From NCBI GenBank assembly GCA_008080925.1, contig VMDJ01000004.1, forward strand, positions 1 to 7,003: 7,003 nucleotides of DNA, in the 5' to 3' direction. Source of the DNA: Gammaproteobacteria bacterium (GTDB lineage Bacteria > Pseudomonadota > Gammaproteobacteria > Chromatiales > Chromatiaceae). The notes beneath the pieces are model-generated. The model had not been told where the DNA came from and ran no database searches. It saw nothing but the letters and a program-made list of their open reading frames with translations. The translations under genes and the position numbers were made by a program. This document shows, piece by piece, positions 1 to 6,024 of the stretch (its first letter is position 1; the number at the start of each line of letters is the position of its first letter).

Positions 1-1392
1 TTCTACGCTCTGAGCGGACAACTCAATGAACAGCAAGGCAACACTCTGAGCGCCGCAATTGCATACAGTCAACTAGAACAACTCAGTGAACAAGCTGAAC
101 AAAAAGAGTTTTTAACGGGCGCCATTGCACGACTTTTGAGCAATACGCCAAGCTGGGCTTTGCAAAACCTTCAACCGAGCGATGAAAAAACCAAAGCATG
201 GATGCAATATGAATTAATACAACGCATCGACAATCAAACTGATCGCGAGGTACAGCTGGCATTATGGCTAAGCAGTCACCCAGAGCACCCAGCCAACCAG
301 CAGCCATCTGTCAAAAAGCGACTGATCGCTAAACGCTATCAACATATAGCCATTTTTCTTCCAATGAGTGGCGACTTAGCCTACGCAGGAAACACATTAC
401 GCGAAGGCATTACTGCACAATGGCACCTTACCAATCCAAGTGATCGTCCCAAGCTATCGTTTTATGACACCCACAAGTCCGATATCACATCGCTTTTACT
501 ACTAGCCATTAATGAGGGCGCTGAGTTCGCCATTGGACCACTCGAAAAACAAGCCGTTAGCGAGCTAGCGCAAACCAAAGCATTACCGGTACCGGTTTTA
601 GCCTTAAACCACGTGCCACTGAGCACTAAAAACGAATTACTCTATCGCTTTGCACTTTTACCCGAAAGCGAAGCCGAACAGGCAGCCGACTTCATATGGA
701 TGCAAAATCATCACGCACCACTCTTATTCACTCCGAGCAATGCGTGGGGTGAACGCATGGCACAAGCCTTTAAAGCCCGCTGGCAGAAAATCACCGGCAC
801 ATTACCCGCACATCAACGTTATAACGATGAAGCCGTTGATTTCTCAGTTGATATCAAGTCACCTTTGCATCTCACTGCCAGCGAGCAACGTTACGAATCA
901 CTGCGCAAGCTACTCGGTGAGAAAATCAACTACGAACCGCGTCGCCGCGATGATATTGATTCCATTTATCTAGCCGCTCAACCACGACAAGCCCAAAGCT
1001 TCGCACCTCAACTCGAATTTCATCGCGCTGGCGATTTACCTTTATACGCGAGCTCTTCGATATGGAATGGCTATCTAGATAAGCAACAACTGGCAGACCT
1101 TAATGGCATCACCGTATCTGATGCGCCTCTACTGTTAGCACGTAAAGATCGTGATTTCGCCAACCAAATGTTTCCAGACACACTCTCTGATCTTAGGCTC
1201 TACGCCATGGGCAGAGATGCCTTGAAGTTAGCTTTTTTTACCGATGCACTCTCTCAAGACTCACGACAAACGCTTGATGGCCAAACAGGCAGCTTAAGCA
1301 TTGATAGCCAAGGCATCATTCAGCGACAGACCGTTTGGGTCAAGCTTGGTAAACGCCTTAAAGCACTGGGATACGCGCCGATGACTCGCTAG
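1..1392 (+). CDS. lpoA: Penicillin-binding protein activator LpoA, 5'-truncated by the window edge
   Basis: LpoA is an outer-membrane lipoprotein that reaches through the periplasm to stimulate the peptidoglycan synthase PBP1A. The reading frame is open from base 1 to the TAG at 1390-1392, giving 463 residues. E. coli LpoA is about 680 residues, so the signal peptide, lipobox and roughly the first 200 residues lie to the left. An in-frame TTG at 136 is not the start, because homologous-looking helical sequence runs through it. Visible residues 1-105 are helix-rich, matching the end of the TPR-like N-terminal domain. From about residue 116 (IAIFLPMSGDLAYAG) to the end is the periplasmic-binding-protein-like LpoA C-terminal domain, with later IGPLEKQAV and LALNHVP segments typical of that fold. 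yraN follows after 25 bp, the order found in E. coli and many gammaproteobacteria, which strengthens the call. Family assignment is confident; activation of PBP1A here is inferred from the family. Confidence 0.9.
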   Translation, partial: FYALSGQLNEQQGNTLSAAIAYSQLEQLSEQAEQKEFLTGAIARLLSNTPSWALQNLQPSDEKTKAWMQYELIQRIDNQTDREVQLALWLSSHPEHPANQQPSVKKRLIAKRYQHIAIFLPMSGDLAYAGNTLREGITAQWHLTNPSDRPKLSFYDTHKSDITSLLLLAINEGAEFAIGPLEKQAVSELAQTKALPVPVLALNHVPLSTKNELLYRFALLPESEAEQAADFIWMQNHHAPLLFTPSNAWGERMAQAFKARWQKITGTLPAHQRYNDEAVDFSVDIKSPLHLTASEQRYESLRKLLGEKINYEPRRRDDIDSIYLAAQPRQAQSFAPQLEFHRAGDLPLYASSSIWNGYLDKQQLADLNGITVSDAPLLLARKDRDFANQMFPDTLSDLRLYAMGRDALKLAFFTDALSQDSRQTLDGQTGSLSIDSQGIIQRQTVWVKLGKRLKALGYAPMTR

Positions 1393-1417
1393 CTTCGTAA
1401 CAAGCTGTGAGAAATCT

Positions 1418-1762
1418 ATGGCGCCAATCAAACCGCACCCCACTGAGGCACTTGCTGCAAAATATCTCGCTCAAAACGGATTAGCATTACTAGAGCAAAA
1501 TTATCACTCACGCTTTGGTGAAATTGATCTCATCATGCGCGATCAACACACCTTGGTATTTATTGAGGTGCGGCAACGTAGCTCAAATCGATTTGGTGGC
1601 GCACTCGTAAGCGTAGATCAGCGTAAGCAACAGAAAATCATTCTTACCGCTCAACATTATCTCTCCACACACCCTGACGACAGTCCGTGTCGTTTTGACG
1701 TTGTCGCTTTAGACAATGATCATCATATTCAATGGGTGAAAGATGCCTTCAACGCAGGCTAA
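1418..1762 (+). CDS. yraN: YraN / UPF0102 family endonuclease-like protein
   Basis: This is a 114-residue protein, the usual length of the UPF0102 family. The family has a PD-(D/E)XK nuclease-like fold, but its cellular role is not settled. The signature is clear: NYHSRFGEIDLI at residues 28-39 supplies E35 and D37, and FIEVRQR at 48-54 supplies E50 with R52 in the place of the usual catalytic lysine or arginine. The N-terminal helix (TEALAAKYLAQNGL) also fits the family. ATG at 1418 is preceded by a modest GAGA element at 1409-1412, five bases upstream. It lies 25 bp after lpoA and 35 bp before dolP, probably in one transcript with them. There is no signal peptide, so it should be cytoplasmic. 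Nuclease activity is a fold-based inference only. Confidence 0.92.
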   Translation: MAPIKPHPTEALAAKYLAQNGLALLEQNYHSRFGEIDLIMRDQHTLVFIEVRQRSSNRFGGALVSVDQRKQQKIILTAQHYLSTHPDDSPCRFDVVALDNDHHIQWVKDAFNAG

Positions 1763-1797
1763 AATAGCTCCACCTCAAAAATCAGGACGTTTGTTGT

Positions 1798-2394
1798 ATG
1801 AACTCGCACACTTCTCGCATTAGCCTGCGCATTCTTATCGCTTTAGTAATCACCAGCCTTTTAAGCGGCTGCGCTGCAGTAGTAGTCGGTGCAGGCACAA
1901 CCGGAGCAACCGTGGCACATGATCGTCGCACCACGGGAACCTATGTTGAAGACAAGGCAATCTTACTTAAAGCACTTCAGATGCGAAGCCAGGATGAAGT
2001 GCTGCAAAAGAACTCAAATATCAGCATTGAAGTTTATAACCTACAAATCTTATTAACAGGTCAAGCCATTGACGCTGATATCGTTGCGCGTTTCCGTGAC
2101 AAGCTGTTAAAGATTGATCGTGTTAAACATGTATATAACGAAGTGACTGTTGGCGCTGAAGGCACCTGGAGTGAAGCAGCAGCCGACACACTCCTCACCA
2201 GTCGCGTAAAGGTTGAACTCTTCAACGTGGGTATTCAAGGCTTTGATCCACTCCGCGTAAAAGTCACCTCCTCATTGGGCACTGTCTATTTAATGGGTCT
2301 GCTAACCCCAGAAGAAGCTGACGCTGTGGTTGAAAAAGTTCGTTACATCAGCGGCGTGAAACGCGTCGTCCGCCTCTTCGAATACATCGACTAA
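1798..2394 (+). CDS. dolP: Outer-membrane lipoprotein DolP (YraP), dual BON domain
   Basis: DolP is a two-BON-domain lipoprotein that helps keep the outer membrane intact and, in E. coli, binds anionic phospholipid and localises to division sites. The 198-residue length is close to E. coli DolP (191). Residues 1-24 form a lipoprotein signal peptide with basic residues then a hydrophobic stretch ending in the lipobox LLSGC. C25 is the predicted lipidated cysteine, and A26 at +2 favours export to the outer membrane. The DolP-like DRRTTGTYVED stretch (42-52) leads into BON1 (about 48-119, with VYNEVTVG at its end) and BON2 (about 124-197, with GTVYLMGLL at 161-169 and SGVKRV near the end). The start ATG has AGGA at 1784-1787 ten bases upstream. 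It sits directly after yraN; the diaA gene seen between them in E. coli is missing here. Confidence 0.93.
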   Translation: MNSHTSRISLRILIALVITSLLSGCAAVVVGAGTTGATVAHDRRTTGTYVEDKAILLKALQMRSQDEVLQKNSNISIEVYNLQILLTGQAIDADIVARFRDKLLKIDRVKHVYNEVTVGAEGTWSEAAADTLLTSRVKVELFNVGIQGFDPLRVKVTSSLGTVYLMGLLTPEEADAVVEKVRYISGVKRVVRLFEYID

Positions 2395-2395
2395 G

Positions 2396-3784
2396 GTGAA
2401 CTCGCAATCCGCTTTAATTGAACAACTCCGTCATCATTACGATGTAGAGAGTCTATTAACTGAAGAAGCGGATTGTTGGTCTTACGGTTATGACAATAGT
2501 CGCCAGCACGCGATCCCTGCAGCGGTTTGCTTTCCCTCAACCCATGAACAGATTGAGCAGACTGTTTTACTTTGTAACCAACATCACGTTCCTTTAATCA
2601 CGCGCGGTAAAGGTACCGGCACCACAGGTGCGACGGTTCCTGCGGATGGCGGTATCGTCATGTCGACAGAACGGCTGCGTCAGCGCTTAGAAATCGACCC
2701 CGATAATCGTCTAGCCATTGTTTCACCAGGCTTTACTAATCAAGAGTTACAACAAGCCGCAGCTGAACACGGCTTCTTTTGGCCACCCGATCCAACTAGC
2801 TCAGCGGTATGTACTATTGGCGGCAACCTCGCCTACAACTCAGCGGGGCCTCGTGCTGTGAAATACGGCACACCTCGCGAGAACACCCTGGGATTGAAAG
2901 TTATTACGGGCGAAGGCAAAACGTTACGTACCGGCGTTCGCACAAGCAAAGGAGTTGTTGGATACGACCTGACACGATTACTTATTGGTTCCGAAGGGAC
3001 CTTAGGCATTGTTACTGAAGCCACGCTAAAACTCACACCGATTGCTGAAAAGAAAGCCACGCTGCAAGCCGTCTACCGCGATATTGATAGCGCCGCTAAA
3101 GCAGTTTCAAAACTGATGGCCCAGGCTATCACGCCCTGTGCACTGGAGTTTATGGACGGCAAAGCAATCGAGATGGTGCGTGAGTTCTCAGACCTTGGGC
3201 TACCCTCAGAAGCACAAGCCATGTTAATGATTGAAGTCGATGGTTCCGCGGCATCGATTGAAAATGACGCTAAGCTCGTCCGTGATACCGCAAATACCGA
3301 AGGCTGCATTGAGGTGTTCTTGGCTGAAACCCAAGACCAAGTGGAAAAACTTTGGCTCACGCGTAAATCTCTCTCACCCGCTCTGCGTAATGTTGCGCCA
3401 AAAAAGATAAACGAAGATGTAGTGGTCCCGGTTTCTCGACTCCCACAACTGATTAACGGACTTGCAGCACTCGCTGAAAAACATGGCATCACCATTGTGA
3501 ATTTCGGCCATGCTGGCAACGGCAACATCCACGTGAACCTACTGTTAGACCCCGATGATCCGGCGCAAGCGAAAGCAGCACATGAATGCTTGGACGAGGT
3601 CTTTAACCTTGTGATTGCGCTAGAAGGCACCCTCTCAGGTGAGCACGGCATTGGCCGGGTAAAAAAGAATTACTTGAATCGCGAACTTGATGAAAACAGC
3701 CTGACATTGATGCGTTTAATAAAAGCGCAATTTGACCCAAACAAAATCCTTAATCCTGGCGTGGGATTCCCCGACACCCCATAA
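2396..3784 (+). CDS. FAD-linked 2-hydroxyacid dehydrogenase, GlcD / D-lactate dehydrogenase type
   Basis: This 462-residue flavoprotein belongs to the VAO/PCMH superfamily, which oxidises 2-hydroxyacids such as glycolate or D-lactate. The N-terminal FAD_binding_4 domain shows RGKGTGTTGATVP from residue 70 and GGNLAYNSAGPRAVKYGTP from 142, the FAD-contacting loops. LLIGSEGTLGIVTEATLKLTP closes that domain. The C-terminal FAD-oxidase domain has HAGNGNIHVN (H372, H379) and GEHGIG (H417), the motifs that carry metal/substrate-binding histidines in D-lactate and D-2-hydroxyglutarate dehydrogenases. There is no signal peptide or membrane segment. The GTG start lies one base after the dolP stop; no strong ribosome binding site is seen, so translation is probably coupled to dolP. 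The next in-frame ATG would delete part of the FAD domain, so the GTG is preferred. No GlcE or GlcF partner and no iron-sulfur domain are adjacent. The substrate and electron acceptor cannot be told from sequence. Confidence 0.9.
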   Translation: MNSQSALIEQLRHHYDVESLLTEEADCWSYGYDNSRQHAIPAAVCFPSTHEQIEQTVLLCNQHHVPLITRGKGTGTTGATVPADGGIVMSTERLRQRLEIDPDNRLAIVSPGFTNQELQQAAAEHGFFWPPDPTSSAVCTIGGNLAYNSAGPRAVKYGTPRENTLGLKVITGEGKTLRTGVRTSKGVVGYDLTRLLIGSEGTLGIVTEATLKLTPIAEKKATLQAVYRDIDSAAKAVSKLMAQAITPCALEFMDGKAIEMVREFSDLGLPSEAQAMLMIEVDGSAASIENDAKLVRDTANTEGCIEVFLAETQDQVEKLWLTRKSLSPALRNVAPKKINEDVVVPVSRLPQLINGLAALAEKHGITIVNFGHAGNGNIHVNLLLDPDDPAQAKAAHECLDEVFNLVIALEGTLSGEHGIGRVKKNYLNRELDENSLTLMRLIKAQFDPNKILNPGVGFPDTP

Positions 3785-3827
3785 ACCCTATATCTCCTTT
3801 GGGTGCCTCAGGATTCTTGCCTGATTG

Positions 3828-3836
3828 TGCTAACAT
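3828..3836 (+). promoter_or_regulatory. Possible extended -10 promoter element for the phosphoribulokinase gene
   Basis: TG at 3828-3829 one base before TAACAT (3831-3836) resembles an extended -10 box, with 4 of 6 matches to TATAAT. No good -35 hexamer lies 16-18 bp upstream. A promoter is expected somewhere in this 132-bp spacer because the kinase is set apart from the tightly packed genes before it. The spacer shows no convincing terminator for the upstream genes, so read-through is also possible. This is weak evidence. Confidence 0.3.
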
Positions 3837-3857
3837 CGCGCAAGTTTTTTCACGGTC

Positions 3858-3875
3858 TTTGGCGTTTTTGCCGAA
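3858..3875. repeat. Short inverted repeat in the phosphoribulokinase leader
   Basis: TTTGGC (3858-3863) pairs with GCCGAA (3870-3875) across a six-base loop containing a T run, with one G-T wobble. It lies 42 bp before the kinase start. It could be a small RNA hairpin or an operator half-site pair, or chance. It does not look like a terminator because no T tract follows the second arm. Confidence 0.3.
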
Positions 3876-3905
3876 TTCCACTCCCGATTCACCCACGTTT
3901 TTCAT

Positions 3906-3911
3906 AGGGGG
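3906..3911 (+). promoter_or_regulatory. Strong ribosome binding site for phosphoribulokinase
   Basis: The purine run AGGGGG ends five bases before the ATG at 3917. It is the best Shine-Dalgarno match in the window. It fixes the start codon and fits a highly translated gene. Confidence 0.75.
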
Positions 3912-3916
3912 CATCA

Positions 3917-4792
3917 ATGTCTAAGAAGCATCCAGTGGTTGCTGTCACCGGTTCATCTGGCGCAGGCACCAGTACGGTAAAGCGCGCATTCGAAACCATT
4001 TTCCTTCGTGAGCAAATCAATGCTGCGATCATCGAGGGCGATAGCTTCCACCGCTACGACCGCGCTGAAATGAAGACCCAAATGACTCAGAACAAAATCA
4101 GTCACTTTGGTCCTCAAGCGAACGAGTTCGGCAAATTGGCCGACCTTTTCCACACCTACGGCGAGACCGGCGGCGGCGAAAAGCGTTACTACCTTCACAG
4201 CGATGAAGAGGCCGAAGAGCACAATGCGCGTCTGGGCACTGACAAGAAGCCTGGCGAGTTCACGCCTTGGGAGCCAGTTCCTGCGAATACCGACCTAATG
4301 TTCTACGAGGGCCTTCACGGTCTCGTAAAGACTGATGACGCTGACGTTGCGAAGCACGTTGACCTCGGCATCGGCGTTGTTCCAGTTGTAAACCTTGAGT
4401 GGATCCAAAAGATCCATCGTGACAACGCTGAGCGTGGTTACGATGCGGAAACTATCGTTGACACTATCCTGCGTCGCATGCCGGACTACATCAACCACAT
4501 CACTCCTCAGTTTTCGCGTACCGATATCAACTTCCAGCGTGTAGCAACTGTGGACACCTCAAACCCATTTATTGCACGTGATATCCCAACGCCTGACGAA
4601 AGCTTCATTGTTATTCGTTTTGCTAATCCTGATAAATGTGGTGTGGACTTCCCGCGCTTATTATCAATGATTCCAAACTCATTCATGTCACGTCGCAACA
4701 CCATGGTTGTTCCAGGTGGCAAGATGGGCTTAGCAATGGAGATTATCCTTGCACCGATTATTCATCGTATGATCGAAGAATCAAAATCTTAA
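3917..4792 (+). CDS. prk: Phosphoribulokinase, class I (proteobacterial, Calvin cycle type)
   Basis: This kinase phosphorylates ribulose-5-phosphate with ATP to make ribulose-1,5-bisphosphate, the RuBisCO substrate, in the cytoplasm. Its 291 residues match the bacterial octameric class (about 290). The Walker A loop GSSGAGTST is at 12-20. IEGDSFHRYDRA gives D42, H45 and R49; FYEGLHG gives E131; KIHRDNAERGY gives R168, D169 and R173. D42 and D169 fall at exactly the numbers of the catalytic aspartates in the Rhodobacter sphaeroides enzyme. R31, R186-R187, R234 and R259 align with arginines tied to NADH activation there, which favours a true Calvin-cycle enzyme over the E. coli PrkB type. VDTSNPFIARDIPTPDES (213 onward) is highly family-specific. 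A strong ribosome binding site precedes the ATG and a strong terminator follows. Codon use in the first two-thirds (AAG, CTT/CTC) differs from neighbouring genes (AAA, TTA), suggesting high expression. RuBisCO itself is not in the window. Confidence 0.95.
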   Translation: MSKKHPVVAVTGSSGAGTSTVKRAFETIFLREQINAAIIEGDSFHRYDRAEMKTQMTQNKISHFGPQANEFGKLADLFHTYGETGGGEKRYYLHSDEEAEEHNARLGTDKKPGEFTPWEPVPANTDLMFYEGLHGLVKTDDADVAKHVDLGIGVVPVVNLEWIQKIHRDNAERGYDAETIVDTILRRMPDYINHITPQFSRTDINFQRVATVDTSNPFIARDIPTPDESFIVIRFANPDKCGVDFPRLLSMIPNSFMSRRNTMVVPGGKMGLAMEIILAPIIHRMIEESKS

Positions 4793-4805
4793 GAGCTCAC
4801 GCTCT
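4792..4805 (+). repeat. Small hairpin just after the phosphoribulokinase stop
   Basis: AGAGC (4792-4796) and GCTCT (4801-4805) form a perfect 5-bp stem with a TCAC loop. It overlaps the last base of the stop codon and lies five bases before the main terminator stem. It may stack with the terminator or stabilise the transcript 3' end. The repeat is directly visible; a function is not. Confidence 0.4.
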
Positions 4806-4810
4806 ACTAG

Positions 4811-4842
4811 CCCCACCACCCGAAAGGGTCGTGGGGTTTTTT
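4811..4842 (+). terminator. Rho-independent terminator of the phosphoribulokinase gene
   Basis: CCCCACCACCC (4811-4821) pairs with GGGTCGTGGGG (4826-4836) over 11 positions with a single C-C mismatch. The stem is closed by a GAAA tetraloop and followed by six T residues at 4837-4842. It starts 18 bp after the kinase stop. This is a textbook intrinsic terminator and should separate kinase transcription from the FIST gene, apart from any read-through. Confidence 0.95.
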
Positions 4843-4864
4843 ATTGGCTTTCCCGAATAGCTGT

Positions 4865-4917
4865 TCGAGCACTGACTCGATACACTGCTTATTTAAATAA
4901 CAAAGAGTCATTCAGTG
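4865..4917 (+). promoter_or_regulatory. Leader of the FIST gene with two mutually exclusive hairpins
   Basis: TCGAG (4865-4869) and CTCGA (4876-4880) form a 5-bp hairpin with a six-base loop. Alternatively TGACTC (4873-4878) pairs with GAGTCA (4905-4910), and CAC (4870-4872) can add to GTG (4915-4917) after a TTCA bulge. The second fold would bury the AAAGAG ribosome binding site (4902-4907) and the GTG start. The two folds share bases 4876-4878, so they cannot both form. The pairings are seen in the sequence. A regulatory role is inference and needs transcription to start upstream of 4865, which I cannot show. Confidence 0.3.
4889..4900. repeat. Perfect 12-bp AT palindrome upstream of the FIST gene
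   Basis: TTATTTAAATAA is its own reverse complement and sits 14 bp before the GTG start, immediately before the ribosome binding site. It could be an operator, could contain a -10-like element, or could be chance in AT-rich DNA. No confident -35 partner was found; CTGACT at 4872-4877 is the nearest match but the spacing is short. Confidence 0.4.
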
Positions 4918-6024
4918 GCGTTCTCACACACTCATCAAACCGGCAGTGGCTGGAAAGCCATTTGCGAAAATTGCATCAGCGATCTTCCCAGTGAAGCGCC
5001 TGGCGACTTAGCCTTTATTTACATCCATCATCAACTTGCTAGTGAAACCGATCGCATTATTGATTATCTGCGCTCTCATACGGGCATCTCACATTGGGTA
5101 GGCTCTGTCGCTGAAGCACTGTGCAGCACAGGACGCGAAAGCTATGAAGAGATAGCGATTGCGATTCTAGTGACCGACTTTAAGCAAGACGACTTTCGAG
5201 TCATCCCGGCATTACGAGACAACCCGCAAGTATGGCTTGATGAAAACCGCAGCTGGATTGATCAACACTTTGCCAGCATCGCTGTCGTGCACGGTGACCC
5301 AAGCCATCAGCGGGTTCCACAAACGATTGAGCAACTAGCAGATCAATTACAAGGCTTTGTGGTTGGCGGGCTAACCTCTTCTGACACATTGAATGTTCAG
5401 ATTGCTAATCAAGCCGTTGGTGCAGGCCTCTCAGGTGTTTTACTCGGTAGCAACATCGCTATGCATACGCGCCTCGCCCAAGGCTGCCAATTAATGAGTG
5501 AGCCACACACCATCACCGAGTGCGAACAACATATCATCGTAAAGATTGATGATCGCCCTGCTTTGGATGTCTTCAAAGAGGCCATTGGGCCTGAACTCGC
5601 AGAAAACCTACACGCTGTTGGCGGACGTATTTTTGCTGCGCTTCCTATCGAAGGCTCGGATACTGGTGATTACTTAGTGCGTAACTTAGTTGGATTAGAT
5701 CCCGATCATAAATTAATCGCTATCGGTGACATCGCACATGTCGGACAACGCATTCAATTTGCTCGTCGCGATAAAGATGCGGCTAAACAAGATTTGATCG
5801 AGATGGTTGATCAACTCAAAGCCAACACCGACAAACCGATTAAGGGCGCGCTTTACCACACCTGCTTAGGCCGTGGTCGCCATGAGTTTGGAGCACCTAA
5901 CGTTGAGCTAAACATCATCAAAGAGCACTTAGGTGATGTGCCATTGATTGGCTTCTTTGCGAATGGTGAGATTTCACACCGACGCTTGTATGGCTACACC
6001 GGCGTATTAAGTGTGTTTTATTGA
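4915..6024 (+). CDS. Stand-alone FIST-domain protein (FIST_N plus FIST_C), predicted ligand sensor
   Basis: FIST proteins are predicted intracellular sensors of small ligands; most functions are unknown. The 369 residues are almost entirely the two FIST halves. FIST_N spans about 30-210, with an opening strand DLAFIYIHH, the VGS/CSTGRE loop and VVGGLTSS at 149-156. FIST_C spans about 215-369, with GALYHTCLGRG (C317) and the diagnostic ending GFFANGEISHRRLYGYTGVL from 346. There is no kinase, GGDEF, chemoreceptor or helix-turn-helix region attached and no signal peptide or membrane helix, so it should be a soluble cytoplasmic protein needing a partner to signal. The start is GTG with AAAGAG seven bases upstream; it is the only start codon between the upstream in-frame stop (4894-4896) and the conserved region. 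The 3' end overlaps convergent dxs by 7 bp. Family call is strong; role is unknown. Confidence 0.88.
   Translation: MAFSHTHQTGSGWKAICENCISDLPSEAPGDLAFIYIHHQLASETDRIIDYLRSHTGISHWVGSVAEALCSTGRESYEEIAIAILVTDFKQDDFRVIPALRDNPQVWLDENRSWIDQHFASIAVVHGDPSHQRVPQTIEQLADQLQGFVVGGLTSSDTLNVQIANQAVGAGLSGVLLGSNIAMHTRLAQGCQLMSEPHTITECEQHIIVKIDDRPALDVFKEAIGPELAENLHAVGGRIFAALPIEGSDTGDYLVRNLVGLDPDHKLIAIGDIAHVGQRIQFARRDKDAAKQDLIEMVDQLKANTDKPIKGALYHTCLGRGRHEFGAPNVELNIIKEHLGDVPLIGFFANGEISHRRLYGYTGVLSVFY

Noticed and set aside
136..138. TTG as a start codon for the first gene
   Set aside because: The same frame is open to base 1 with helix-rich sequence, and LpoA is far longer than the piece from 136, so the gene simply enters from the left edge.
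3073..3651. A 192-codon open frame on the minus strand
   Set aside because: It lies wholly inside the flavoprotein gene, is serine-rich without any recognisable motif, and is the antisense shadow of a well-conserved gene.
3808..3824. Terminator for the upstream operon
   Set aside because: TCAGG/CCTGA gives only a 5-bp stem with no T tract behind it, so it is unlikely to stop transcription.
3785..3916. A CbbR (LysR-type) operator upstream of phosphoribulokinase
   Set aside because: No divergent regulator gene is present and no convincing spaced dyad stands out; T-N11-A matches are too common to count.
4636..4860. A 74-codon plus-strand frame crossing the kinase end and terminator
   Set aside because: It overlaps the conserved kinase C-terminus and reads through the terminator stem; no ribosome binding site or motif supports it.
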